From Candidatus Hydrogenedentota bacterium (GTDB taxonomy: Bacteria; Hydrogenedentota; Hydrogenedentia; Hydrogenedentales; CAITNO01): 64,000 nt of DNA. Positions 44,414 to 53,224 of this stretch are shown here, piece by piece. The stretch's first letter is position 1. Each line of letters opens with the position of its first letter. The DNA is taken from NCBI GenBank assembly GCA_903893795.1, contig CAITNO010000036.1, positions 1-64,000 of the forward strand, read 5' to 3'. The notes beneath the pieces are model-generated. The model was not told where the DNA came from. It worked only from the letters and a program-made list of their open reading frames with translations, and searched no databases. A program made the translations under genes and the position numbers.

Positions 44414-44487
44414 GTAGGACAGCCGCCCCCGGCTGTCAATTCCTGTCCGCATTCCAAATGATGACCGGCGAGGGCGCCTGTCCTACA
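44414..44487. repeat. Second copy of GGACAGGCG-type repeat
   Basis: GTAGGACAGCCGCC (44414-44427) and, inverted, GGCGCCTGTCCTACATT (about 44473-44489) carry the modules found at 4423-4531 in the opposite order. It lies just beyond the stop of a minus-strand gene, as does the other copy. Confidence 0.5.
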
Positions 44488-44502
44488 TTTCCTAGAAGAG
44501 TG

Positions 44503-45318
44503 CTACTTGGCGGCCTTCGGCGCCAGCCCGGGCGGCAGGGAAGCGGCGGCTTTCTTGTTCTCCGCTTCGACGGAGGTGACCAGAATCTTGTCAAACTGAA
44601 GGGCGAACCTGAGCGCCGGGACGGACTTTCTGAACTCTTCGCGCAGCAACGCCGACAGGGTGGCGGTGGCGGGAACAGACAAGGTCATTTTGCGCTGGTC
44701 CTCGGGCACTTTCTGTGCCTCTGGGTCCACGGCGAGGGTGACCTGCGCGCGATCCGCAAGATCCTTGAGCACGGTGAGCGCGTCCTGATCCTTGAATTCC
44801 AGCGGGGTGCCCGGCACCGGCGCGGTCAGTTTCTTGTTGAACTCGGCGGAGATTTCCTCGGCAACCATCACGTCGCCGCCGGTCTTTTCCGGTTCGGCCG
44901 GGGCGGCCACCGCCGTGGCCGGATTCTCAGAATCTATGCTGCTCACCAGTTTGCGCGGAATCTTCATCATGGGCTGTCCCGGTGCATACTCCACCTCAAC
45001 CGAGCCGGGGGTCACGCGCAGCACTTTTACACCGCGTAGTTTTTTTCCGCTCTTCAGATGCACCGTGTCGCCCTCAATCTTGAAGGTGGACGAAGTGTCC
45101 TTTGCGGATACCTGTGCCGCCTTCTCATCAGGCTTGTCCCCATCCTTTTCATCGCCTGAGGCGGGAGCCTTGTCCTTAAGCGGGCCCCCTTTGAGCACGT
45201 GCGACTTGTGCGCGGGCTTGTCCGATTCGGCGCCGCCCCCGCCCGGAACCTGGGCGAAACAGGCGCCGCACAGCAGAAATGCGGCGGCCACACAGACAAG
45301 ACTATGCTTCGTCATCAT
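44503..45318 (-). CDS. Secreted protein with STN-like domain
   Basis: A 271-residue protein; GAGGAAA precedes tandem ATG codons at 45318 and 45315. A signal peptide (residues about 1-23, ending CFAQ) is followed by a charged low-complexity linker. A small domain with VHLKSGKKLRGVKVLRVTPGSVEVEY (about 86-111) follows. The end (about 170-255; LEFKDQDALTVLKDLADRAQVTL) resembles the STN/secretin N-terminal fold. It may be an accessory part of a secretin or outer-membrane system, but no such system is in the window. Confidence 0.6.
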   Translation of the reverse strand: MMTKHSLVCVAAAFLLCGACFAQVPGGGGAESDKPAHKSHVLKGGPLKDKAPASGDEKDGDKPDEKAAQVSAKDTSSTFKIEGDTVHLKSGKKLRGVKVLRVTPGSVEVEYAPGQPMMKIPRKLVSSIDSENPATAVAAPAEPEKTGGDVMVAEEISAEFNKKLTAPVPGTPLEFKDQDALTVLKDLADRAQVTLAVDPEAQKVPEDQRKMTLSVPATATLSALLREEFRKSVPALRFALQFDKILVTSVEAENKKAAASLPPGLAPKAAK

Positions 45319-45459
45319 CAGAAGTTTCCTCGCTGGTCGTGAATCTGCCAGCATTCTAGAACCCAGCCCGGAGCATTTCAACTTTATGCCCGGAAATCAG
45401 CCTCCGCACCCGCCTCCCATCCTTCTCCCTCCCATACCCCATCCGGCAACGGGCCGGCG

Positions 45460-46323
45460 CTACTCCACCGGAACAAACATCGCCGACACCACGGCATGGG
45501 CCTTGTTGGCGAGGGTGATGCGGTCTTCGGCCGTGAGGGTCTCTTCGGCGAAGGTAATAATGATTTCGTGGTATGGCAGGGCGAGCATGCCGATGAGGTA
45601 GCGAAAGAAATCCCGAACCTTCTGTGTTCCGTAGGATTCAAGACTCTTGTCGGAGAGGTCGGAACCGGGCGCCCGGTAAATGAGCGGGGTGTGAAAGATG
45701 ACGGAATGAATGGCGGAGGGGCATCCCGCCGGGGTGCGGTAGCTGACACTGGCGCAGGCAACGGGTGTGCCCGTCTGGACGGCCGCCTCAAAGAGCGCCG
45801 CCCGAAACGGACGCACGACGGTGCCGCGCGGTGTGTCGAGCACGGGATTCTCCGGGGCAAAGGCCACGCTGTCTCCGGCACGCGATGCCTCTATTACGGC
45901 ATGGGTGATGCGCGGCGTGTCCTCTTGGGTGCGTTTCACAAACAGCAAGTCGAGTCCGCGGAACAGAATGCCGACGATCGGCGCGGTCTTCAGCGGGGCT
46001 TCGGCCACGAAACGGGCGTCGAGAAGCGCGGTCAATGCGAAGAAATCCAGCCAATTGGGGTGGTTGAACACCAGGCAGTAAGGTTTTGCCGGGAGTTTGC
46101 CCTGCACAATTATGCGGGTTCCCGTGAAACGGAGCAGGCCGTGCATCCATACCCGCGACAACCCCGAGCGCAGGGCCTTCGCCCTGCCGGGGGCTATCCA
46201 CACGACCGGATATATCAGCCGGGCAAGGAGGGAGAAAGCCATCGTGTACGCCAAGGCGCTTCCCAAGCGCAACACCGCGCGAAGATATCCCCCTACACTT
46301 GGCCTCCGGGTCGGTGGAACCAT
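45460..46323 (-). CDS. PlsC-type lysophospholipid acyltransferase
   Basis: A 287-residue membrane-associated protein; AGGAAGCG precedes the ATG at 46323. The acyltransferase HX4D box is NHPNWLD (H88, D93). The later block is FAPENPVLDTPRG (156-168) where FPEGTRS is usual, so the phosphate-binding block is altered. One hydrophobic segment lies near 23-45. It probably acylates a lysophosphatidate or another lipid, with specificity unclear. It lies 62 bases downstream of tadA on the same strand. Confidence 0.8.
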   Translation of the reverse strand: MVPPTRRPSVGGYLRAVLRLGSALAYTMAFSLLARLIYPVVWIAPGRAKALRSGLSRVWMHGLLRFTGTRIIVQGKLPAKPYCLVFNHPNWLDFFALTALLDARFVAEAPLKTAPIVGILFRGLDLLFVKRTQEDTPRITHAVIEASRAGDSVAFAPENPVLDTPRGTVVRPFRAALFEAAVQTGTPVACASVSYRTPAGCPSAIHSVIFHTPLIYRAPGSDLSDKSLESYGTQKVRDFFRYLIGMLALPYHEIIITFAEETLTAEDRITLANKAHAVVSAMFVPVE

Positions 46324-46385
46324 CGCTTCCTGCTTTGCAAACTGTTCATCCACGGCTGAAATTCCTGCGGCGGCCGGGCTGCAAC

Positions 46386-46874
46386 TCAGACATCCTGAGA
46401 ATTGGCCGCATCTTTCTGACGCCGCCTTATCTCTTTGAAGAAACCCGACAGCATGGACCCGCATTCCGGCGCGAGCACGCCGCCCACAACCGCAGGCTGG
46501 TGGTTGAATCGCGTGTCCTCAAGCAGGTTCATCAGCGTGCCGCAACAGCCCGCCTTGGGGTCTGTGGCGCCAAAATACACCTCCGGAATGCGCGCCAGAA
46601 TGATGGCCCCGGAGCACATGGGACAGGGCTCGAGGGTGACATAGAGGCGGGTGTTTTCAAGCCGCCAGGAACCCAGATGCGCCGCCGCCGAGGTAATGGC
46701 GAGCAGCTCGGCGTGGGCCGTGGGGTCCTGGAGCAGTTCGCGCTGGTTGTGGCCCTTGGCAATAACGCGCTCCTCATGGACGATGACACAGCCGACGGGG
46801 ACCTCTCCGGCCTCCATGGCGCGCTCCGCCTCGCGCATGGCCAGACGCATATAATGTTCGTGGGTGTTTGTCAT
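46386..46874 (-). CDS. tadA: tRNA-specific adenosine deaminase
   Basis: A 162-residue cytidine deaminase-fold enzyme that converts A34 to inosine in tRNA-Arg(ACG). The zinc site is complete: TAHAEL (H54, E56) and EPCPMC (C84, C87). EVPVGCVIV (24-32) and the C-terminal helices fit TadA. The ATG at 46874 is chosen over an upstream extension because MTNTHEHYMRLAMREA matches the usual family start. Length is normal. Confidence 0.92.
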   Translation of the reverse strand: MTNTHEHYMRLAMREAERAMEAGEVPVGCVIVHEERVIAKGHNQRELLQDPTAHAELLAITSAAAHLGSWRLENTRLYVTLEPCPMCSGAIILARIPEVYFGATDPKAGCCGTLMNLLEDTRFNHQPAVVGGVLAPECGSMLSGFFKEIRRRQKDAANSQDV

Positions 46875-47085
46875 GGGCCGCATTGTGCCCACGCGGACGG
46901 GGGAAATCAACCCGCGCCGCCTGCTGCCGTCCGGTCAAACCCTTCCCCACGGCAGGCACGTGAAACCTTTTTCCGGCCACCCCGGTCTGAAATAGACACC
47001 TTTTGGGTGTTGTGCAGCCGTGCCACGGCGTTGTGCCGGATGCGTGAGGGCAGATTCTAATCAACCGAGAGAAGGAACTACAGAG

Positions 47086-47514
47086 ATGGCAAAGTTTGTG
47101 AAGTATGGGATGTTGTGCGCATTGGTGCTGGTGCTGGTCGCGGGTTGCGCCACGGGCACCAAAAAGTCGGACGAACAACTGGTCGGCGACCAGATGCAGC
47201 TTGTAAAGAAAGCGCTCGAGAGCAAGGACATCGACACGCTCTTCACGCTGGTTTCTGAAGACTTTACGCACCCGGAAGTGGCCACGAAGGCCGAGTTGAA
47301 GGCGCTTGCCGAGACGGGGCGCGATTCCGGGTATGCCGATGACGGCACCTGCGACCTGAAAAAGATGCAGTTGACCAAGAAAGCCGACGGCACGGTCTCC
47401 GCATATCCGATCGATCTTTCCAGCCCAGCTGGCTCCATCAGCATCGAACTGGTGTTCAAGAAGGACAAGGACAGCGTCTGGCGCGTCGCCTCGGGCAATG
47501 CCGACGGCGTGTGA
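47086..47514 (+). CDS. NTF2-like lipoprotein, paralogue
   Basis: A 142-residue lipoprotein from the ATG at 47086 (GAGAAGGAAC upstream), with lipobox LVAGC (Cys21). The mature part has a VKKALESKDIDTLFTLVSEDF helix-turn typical of SnoaL/DUF4440-like NTF2 folds and ends DKDSVWRVASG. It resembles the product at 18153-18578 in Cys position, length and key motifs, so the two are paralogues. Function unknown. A terminator follows. Confidence 0.75.
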   Translation: MAKFVKYGMLCALVLVLVAGCATGTKKSDEQLVGDQMQLVKKALESKDIDTLFTLVSEDFTHPEVATKAELKALAETGRDSGYADDGTCDLKKMQLTKKADGTVSAYPIDLSSPAGSISIELVFKKDKDSVWRVASGNADGV

Positions 47515-47565
47515 TAGGTTAACCGGAGTCCGTCCGCATACGTCGGGCACGGACAGGCATGTTCT

Positions 47566-47599
47566 CAGGCCCCGCCTTCCCGGCGGGGCCTGATTTCTT
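47566..47599 (+). terminator. Rho-independent terminator
   Basis: An 11-base-pair stem CAGGCCCCGCC with its complement (47566-47576 and 47582-47592), loop TTCCC, then ATTTCTTTGTT. It ends the lipoprotein transcript. Confidence 0.85.
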
Positions 47600-47709
47600 T
47601 GTTGCCGGTTTGGACGCTTCGCCCCGCATCGGTTAATATATCGGTTGTCGGTTCGCGCGGCGGACCGTTTTTCGTTGCATCTTCTCGAACGACCATCGGC
47701 AGGGTAACA

Positions 47710-48939
47710 GTGCATCCCCGAATCCGGCCCTATATTATGGCATGCTTTTCATGCCTCCTTTGCTGGACCGCGGCCTACGCCGCCCAGCAAACCGCGCAAT
47801 TCACAGGAGACTTGGGCGGGCAAATGCTGCGCGCAAACGCCACGCTCAAGACTTTTCAGAACGTGCCCTATGTGTCGCTGAGCCAACTTGTTGAGCAAAT
47901 GGGCGGCAAGACCAGGCTTAACGGGGCCAAGGTGGAGATTTCACTGTCCGGAGCCAGGGCGGTCGGGGGAATCAACGACACGGCTGTCGCGGCGGGACAG
48001 GTGCAGTTTGCACTGGCCCATCCGATGGTGACCGAGTATGAGAATGCCTACATCTCCATCGAAGATGCGGCCAAATTCTTCCAGCAAAGTTTTCAGGTGG
48101 CGCTGACACGCAGCGATGCGGCCCCCGCTGCCCGGTCCATCGCCCCTTCCTCGCCGGAAGAGACTCCGCCGGAACCGGAAGACTCCAAGATCCTCCTCAA
48201 AACGCTCGAACTGGCGCCCCCGCCAGTGGCACCCGCCACGCCGACGGAGCCTTCTCCGAACGCCCCCCCCGTCGCCCCGACGACAGCACCCACACCTGGC
48301 ACGCCGACGGCGGCCACGGCCGCCGCGCCGGGGGCAGTTTTGGCGAAAGGGCCGATTAAGATCGTGGCGGTGGATGCCGGACATGGCGGTGGCGACACCG
48401 GCACAATGAGTCCCAGCGGCACGGCGGAGAAGGCCATCACGGCCGCCATGGCACTTCGTTTTCAAAAGTCTCTGGCGGAAACCGGAACGGTGTCGGCAGT
48501 GCCCATGCGCAAGGAAGACAAGGAAATCTCCCTCAGTGACCGCGCGTCCGCCGCCTCGGCGCAGTCTGCCGGACTCCTGCTCAGCCTGCACACCGGCGCG
48601 GCGCTCTCGCCGCAGGCGCCGTTGATTCAAATCTACCATGCGCCGGTTCCGGCGGAAGGCGGCGATTTGGCTGCCTGCGCAAACCGCGCCAAGGCCCTTG
48701 CCGATGCCTTGGCGAAGGCACTCGCCACGGGAGACGACCCGCCGTCTGTGGCGGTGCGGACGGTGCCGCTGCGCCTTCAGAGCGCGGCAAAAATGCCCTG
48801 CCTTCTGGTGGAAGTGGGTTCGCTGAACCAGTCCGAGGGCGAATCCCTGCTCATCGCGGAAGACCGGCGCAATCCCCTGGTGGACCGACTGGCCAAGGCG
48901 CTGGCGGCGGCGGTGGCCGACGTCAACGCGCAACGCTGA
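47710..48939 (+). CDS. N-acetylmuramoyl-L-alanine amidase (Amidase_3)
   Basis: A 409-residue exported amidase. I take the GTG at 47710 (AGGGTAAC upstream) because it yields a compact signal peptide ending AYA; the ATG at 47737 is an alternative. Residues about 30-130 form a copper amine oxidase-N-like segment, 145-215 is Pro/Ala-rich linker, and 216-405 is the zinc amidase: DAGHGG (His near 225), a Glu in EKAITAAM, LLSLHTG and the catalytic Glu in LLVEVGSLNQ. It cleaves peptide stems from muramic acid in the cell wall. It is followed by GerMN, murI and polysaccharide deacetylase genes. Confidence 0.88.
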   Translation: MHPRIRPYIMACFSCLLCWTAAYAAQQTAQFTGDLGGQMLRANATLKTFQNVPYVSLSQLVEQMGGKTRLNGAKVEISLSGARAVGGINDTAVAAGQVQFALAHPMVTEYENAYISIEDAAKFFQQSFQVALTRSDAAPAARSIAPSSPEETPPEPEDSKILLKTLELAPPPVAPATPTEPSPNAPPVAPTTAPTPGTPTAATAAAPGAVLAKGPIKIVAVDAGHGGGDTGTMSPSGTAEKAITAAMALRFQKSLAETGTVSAVPMRKEDKEISLSDRASAASAQSAGLLLSLHTGAALSPQAPLIQIYHAPVPAEGGDLAACANRAKALADALAKALATGDDPPSVAVRTVPLRLQSAAKMPCLLVEVGSLNQSEGESLLIAEDRRNPLVDRLAKALAAAVADVNAQR

Positions 48940-48949
48940 GGACCGCGCC

Positions 48950-49618
48950 GTGAGATCTGACACCAAGAAAAGCATCCTTGCCCGGCTGGGACTGGCACTC
49001 TGGGCCATGACCACCCTGATTCTGTGTTTTGTCATCGCCATGCTGGTGAACGAGATGCTGCGCAATGGCCAGTCGCCGCTGGCGTCCTTCCAGAGTGAGG
49101 CCCCGGCGGAAAGCAAGGCCAAGCCGGCCAAAACGCTGCCTGCGGGTCCGGCGGGCACCAAGGAAATCCAGCTCTACTTCTCCCGTGACGATGGACAGGG
49201 TCTCGCCTCCGAGCCCGCCACGATTGAGTTCAGCAACAGCACGGTCGAAAACTGCCGCCATGCCATCGCCGGGCTGATCGAAGGCCCCCGTCAAAACGGA
49301 ATATCCCCGACGCTTCCAACCAACGCCCATTTGCGCGGACTTTACCTCCTTGACTCGGGCGAACTGGTGGTGGACTTTTCCAGTGACGTGGCGCAGGCCC
49401 ATGCGCGAATAAAAAGTGCCGGCGTGGAGGGCATGCTGGTCTTCGGCATCGTCAACACTGTGACGCAGCCGACCTTGCAGGGACAGGACAAGGCGGAGGT
49501 CAAACGGGTCCGCTTTCTGGTCGAGGGCGCCCCGCCAACGGACGGTTTCCCGTCCCACATAGACCTTAGCCAGCCCATCGCCCCGGAACCGAGTTGGGTT
49601 CAGGCGGCCACGGGATGA
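48950..49618 (+). CDS. GerMN-domain membrane protein
   Basis: A 222-residue protein with a GTG start (GAGG eight bases before), one N-terminal membrane segment (about 12-33) and a GerMN-like domain (about 70-190): [25 protein letters not shown] and [17 protein letters not shown] are typical. In spore formers GerM helps the envelope complex and binds near amidases; related domains occur widely with cell-wall amidases. Here it follows an amidase gene by 10 bases and overlaps murI by four, which supports a role in peptidoglycan metabolism. Confidence 0.82.
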   Translation: MRSDTKKSILARLGLALWAMTTLILCFVIAMLVNEMLRNGQSPLASFQSEAPAESKAKPAKTLPAGPAGTKEIQLYFSRDDGQGLASEPATIEFSNSTVENCRHAIAGLIEGPRQNGISPTLPTNAHLRGLYLLDSGELVVDFSSDVAQAHARIKSAGVEGMLVFGIVNTVTQPTLQGQDKAEVKRVRFLVEGAPPTDGFPSHIDLSQPIAPEPSWVQAATG

Positions 49619-50437
49619 CGCGTACCGCCGCAGCAGGCCGGGCCATCGGCATCTTTGACTCCGGCGTGGGCGGGCTCACGGTGCTCAAACGCATTGCGCA
49701 GCGGCTGCCCCACGAGCATCTTTGCTATCTGGGCGACACGGCCCGGGTCCCCTACGGTACCAAATCGGCCGACACGGTCATCCGCTATGCCCGTTCCTGT
49801 GCCGCAAAGTTGACCGAGCGCGGCATTAAGTTACTGGTGGTCGCCTGCAACACGGCCTCAGCCTATGCGCTGGACACCTTGGCCGCAGAACTGCCTATGC
49901 CGGTGCTGGGGGTGGTGGAACCGGGCGCGCGCGAGGCGGTTCGCTGCAGCAAAAACGGACGGGTCGGTGTGATCGGAACCGCGGGCACCGTGGCCAGCGG
50001 TGCCTACACGCGGGCCATCGCGGCGCTCAACGAAGACATCCGCGTCTACTCCAAGGCCTGCCCCCTCTTCGTCCCCCTGGCGGAGGAAGGCTGGGTCCGG
50101 GGCGAAATCCCCCGGTCTGTGGCCAAAACGTATCTGGCGGAGCTTGCCGCAAGCCGCATTGACACCCTCGTCCTCGGCTGCACGCACTATCCCCTGTTGC
50201 GCGGCCCCATTGCCCCACGTGGCCGGACCGGGAGTGCGGCTGGTGGACAGCGCCCGCGAAACGGCCAAGGCGGTCGAGAAGGTGTTGCGCGACTCGGACA
50301 TGCTGCGACGGGCTTCCACCCCGGGAAAGCACACTTTCCTGGTAAGCGATTCGCCTGCGAGCTTTGCCAAGGTGGGCGCGCGATTCTTGGGTCATCCCCT
50401 GACGGGTGTGGAATGGGTGGATGTGCAGACGGGCTGA
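49615..50437 (+). CDS. murI: Glutamate racemase, frameshifted
   Basis: Glutamate racemase makes D-glutamate for peptidoglycan. The ATG overlaps the GerMN stop (ATGA). [10 protein letters not shown] (13-22, D15/S16), VACNTAS (C78) and [11 protein letters not shown] (about 190-200) carry the two catalytic Cys. After LLRGPI the reading frame is lost. Removing one C from the C4 run at 50213-50216 restores [19 protein letters not shown] and a proper C-terminus ending VEWVDVQTG at 50437, giving 273 residues. Without repair the frame runs on to 50469 with non-family sequence. The gene is normally essential, so a sequencing or assembly error in the homopolymer is likely; true decay or programmed slippage are alternatives. 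Confidence 0.88.
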
Positions 50438-50479
50438 GACAGCTTTCCGGCGCGCCGGGTTGGGAATGAATATCGGGGC

Positions 50480-53224
50480 ATGAAGCGCACTCAGGACAGC
50501 ATGACCGAACGACGAAACGCGGTGCGGCCCTCCCCCCCTCCGCCACCGCCCCGCCGGGCCCCCCAACGCATGAGCATTGAGGCCCAGCATGTGCTGATTC
50601 TCTTTCTGGCCGTCACCCTGGTGGCCATTCTCGGGGGCACTACCGTAATGGCCTGGCGGCAATGGAAAGAAGTGCCGCCCACCACGGTTGCGGAAGCGCC
50701 GCCAGCCTCTCCAGCACCCCTCCTCAGCCCCAAGCCTGAAACCAAACCCGCCGTCAAGTCCGTTCCCAAACCGCCGCCGCCCCCCCCGACGCCGACATTG
50801 GCTGCTGTGGCGGAGGGCACGATTGACCGCGCCTTGGTGGACAGCAGTGTTCCAGCGGCCTATGTGCAACGACTGTGGGCAGAAGCGCGCAGTGACCCAC
50901 AAGGCAAGTGGCAGTATCTCGGTTACGATGTTTCACTGCCACCCAACCTGAGTTGGCCCAAACTGCGCACCCAACTGGTGGCCAAGCTGGCGGGGAACCG
51001 TCTGAGTGTAAATGAGGAACGCGGCACCGAACCCGGCACGGCCCGAATTCGCGTGGCCCAACAGAGCCGCATCATCGCCGAAGCCCTTATCCATCCAATG
51101 AAACCCGCACCCGAAAAGACAGCGGCACCAGCAGCTCCATTACTCAAGGGCAGTGAACCCACCATAGAGGATGAAATAGCGGAGCAAGAACATTCAAACA
51201 TACAAAAGAAGCTTGAAACAACTGCAAATATACTGAATTCGGCTGACGTAAAAGTAGCGGCCATCCATCCTGAAACAGATATACCCAAACCTGAGGACCC
51301 CGCTTCAGCACCAAAATCGGATTTATCGGTCCCTGTTCCCCTATCACCATTGCCTGAGCCGGAACCCAAACCGGAAGCGAAAGCAACCTCTCCAGCCGCG
51401 CAGTCCCCAGCAGAAACGCCGACACCAGCAGCGCCCCCTCCCCCCCACCCCGAGCCAACGCCGATACCGGAACCGTTACCCGAGCATAAAGTTTCAGTAT
51501 CTCCGCCAGAACCGGCACCCCTGCCGGAGCCAAAGTCAGAGGCCCCGCCCCCCCAGCCTGAGCCGACGCCGATACCGGAATCTTTGCCCGAGCCTAATGT
51601 TTCAGTATCTTCGCCAGAACCGGCACCTGTGCCGGAGTCAGCGCCGGGGGCTACATCCTCGCCTACCCCGGAAACAGCACCAGCTTCCGTGCCAGAGTCC
51701 CCGGCAGAAGTGGTGCCGCCGCCCCAAACAGAATCGGAACCGGTGCCAGAATCCCCCGCGCCTGCTCCCGTACCTGAACCTGAACCGAAGTCTTCCCCCA
51801 ATCCCGCTCCCTCGGAAAAGTCCGCGCCGGGACCACCACCGACTGCACCTTCCCCTACAGAAGCAGCCACAACAGCACTGGACCCTGTGTCAGCCCCTTC
51901 ATCCATACCGGAACTTCCCCCTGCTCCCACACCGGAACCGTCACCACTGGTGCCGCCCCCACCGGCGCCTGCGCCCAAAACCCCACCGGTGCCCGAAACC
52001 GTACAGATGCCAATGCCTGAGCCGGTCCCGGTGCCATCGAAATCCCTCTCTGTACCCGCAGAGGTCCCGCAGTCCATTCCAGAGGTCCCGGCCGAATTGC
52101 CAGCGCTCCCATCCAATCCGCCTCCCCGCGATACCTCCCCGCCACCCGCCCCCGCGCCAGAACCCGTACCCGTGCCCAAAATCCTGACGGAGCCAAAACC
52201 TGAACCGGTGCCAGCCCCCCCGGAACCGACACCCAAGCCTGCGGAGACGGCGGAGCCCAAACCGGAAGCTCCGACTCCGGTGCCAGCGGCAGTACCAAGT
52301 CCTCCACCGGCACCCGCGCCTCCAGAACCTGTACCCGTGCCAGAGGCGGGCGCGTCCGCGCCGCCCTCCCTGCCGAAACTTCACTGGGAAATTGGTGCGC
52401 GTGAGAGCGAAGAACCTATACACATGCGCAACAACCGTGCAAAGGAAACGGAAACAAGCCCCCCCCCCAAGGAAGCTACAGAACCGGCACCCGCGCAAGC
52501 GCCGGAGAAGAAAGAAACACCTGAACCGGTGGAACGGACTCAGATAGCCTCGGCGAAGGACGGCAGGCCCCGTGTGGCGGTCATTCTGGATGACGGCGGC
52601 TACGGTGGTCCGGACACGGAACAGGCCCTGTCCCTGGACCCGAAAGTGACGTTGGCCATACTGCCAAACACGCCCGCTGCCCGAAACACGGCGGAACGCG
52701 GGGTTGCAAAGGGCTTCGAAGTCATGCTGCACATGCCGATGGAAACGGCGGTCAAGGGCATTCGGGCAGTGGGCGGCCAGTTGGACACGAGCATGGATCG
52801 GGAGATGATTCACCGGTTGACGCTGGACGCCTTGGCGCAGGTGCCCGGCGTGAAAGGGGTCAACTACCACACCGGCGGCAAATTCATTCAGGATTATGAG
52901 CGCACCCAGTGGTTCATGGAAGTGGTGCGCGATCAACGGTTATATTTTGTGGACAGCCGGACCACGGGACGCTCCGCCGGACATGCGGCGGCGACCGCAC
53001 TGGGCGTGCGCAACGCTGACCGGGATGTGTTCCTGGACAACGAAAGCGCGACGGACTATATCCGGCGCCAGTTTGACCTGCTGGTGGAAGGTGCGCAGAA
53101 GCGCGGCGCGGCCATCGGCATAGGCCATTTCCGGCGGAACACCGTTGCGGTGCTCCATGAACTGCTTCCAAAACTGTCCGCCCGCGGGATTGAACTGGTC
53201 CACGTATCGGAGTTGCTCCCATGA
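50480..53224 (+). CDS. Divergent polysaccharide deacetylase, long Pro-rich linker
   Basis: 914 residues: a short cytoplasmic N-terminus, one membrane segment (about 37-58), a small domain (about 115-200), a Pro/Glu/Ala-rich linker of over 400 residues (about 210-640), and a C-terminal divergent polysaccharide deacetylase (DUF610/YibQ-like, about 695-914). The domain has VILDDGG (701-707), MLHMPME and GVNYHTGG where most relatives have NNHMGS, and AIGIGHFRR where GHP is usual. The linker may span the periplasm to reach cell-wall glycan. It could remove acetyl or other groups from a polysaccharide. It overlaps tsaD by four bases. Confidence 0.82.
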   Translation: MKRTQDSMTERRNAVRPSPPPPPPRRAPQRMSIEAQHVLILFLAVTLVAILGGTTVMAWRQWKEVPPTTVAEAPPASPAPLLSPKPETKPAVKSVPKPPPPPPTPTLAAVAEGTIDRALVDSSVPAAYVQRLWAEARSDPQGKWQYLGYDVSLPPNLSWPKLRTQLVAKLAGNRLSVNEERGTEPGTARIRVAQQSRIIAEALIHPMKPAPEKTAAPAAPLLKGSEPTIEDEIAEQEHSNIQKKLETTANILNSADVKVAAIHPETDIPKPEDPASAPKSDLSVPVPLSPLPEPEPKPEAKATSPAAQSPAETPTPAAPPPPHPEPTPIPEPLPEHKVSVSPPEPAPLPEPKSEAPPPQPEPTPIPESLPEPNVSVSSPEPAPVPESAPGATSSPTPETAPASVPESPAEVVPPPQTESEPVPESPAPAPVPEPEPKSSPNPAPSEKSAPGPPPTAPSPTEAATTALDPVSAPSSIPELPPAPTPEPSPLVPPPPAPAPKTPPVPETVQMPMPEPVPVPSKSLSVPAEVPQSIPEVPAELPALPSNPPPRDTSPPPAPAPEPVPVPKILTEPKPEPVPAPPEPTPKPAETAEPKPEAPTPVPAAVPSPPPAPAPPEPVPVPEAGASAPPSLPKLHWEIGARESEEPIHMRNNRAKETETSPPPKEATEPAPAQAPEKKETPEPVERTQIASAKDGRPRVAVILDDGGYGGPDTEQALSLDPKVTLAILPNTPAARNTAERGVAKGFEVMLHMPMETAVKGIRAVGGQLDTSMDREMIHRLTLDALAQVPGVKGVNYHTGGKFIQDYERTQWFMEVVRDQRLYFVDSRTTGRSAGHAAATALGVRNADRDVFLDNESATDYIRRQFDLLVEGAQKRGAAIGIGHFRRNTVAVLHELLPKLSARGIELVHVSELLP
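51446..51661 (+). repeat. Two-copy 108-base repeat in deacetylase linker
   Basis: The Pro-rich linker contains two adjacent copies of a 36-codon unit (repeat distance 108 bases), each reading PEPTPIPExLPE then VSVSxPEPAP. Substitutions between the copies are mostly silent or conservative. This points to expansion by unequal exchange. Confidence 0.7.

Noticed and set aside
51446..51661. Repeat considered as a CRISPR-like array
   Set aside because: Two in-frame copies without distinct spacers inside a Pro-rich coding region; no cas genes.
50923..52260. 445-codon Gly/Ser/Thr-rich minus-strand frame resembling a PE_PGRS-like protein
   Set aside because: It is the reverse complement of the Pro/Glu-rich linker of the deacetylase gene; the composition is a simple consequence.
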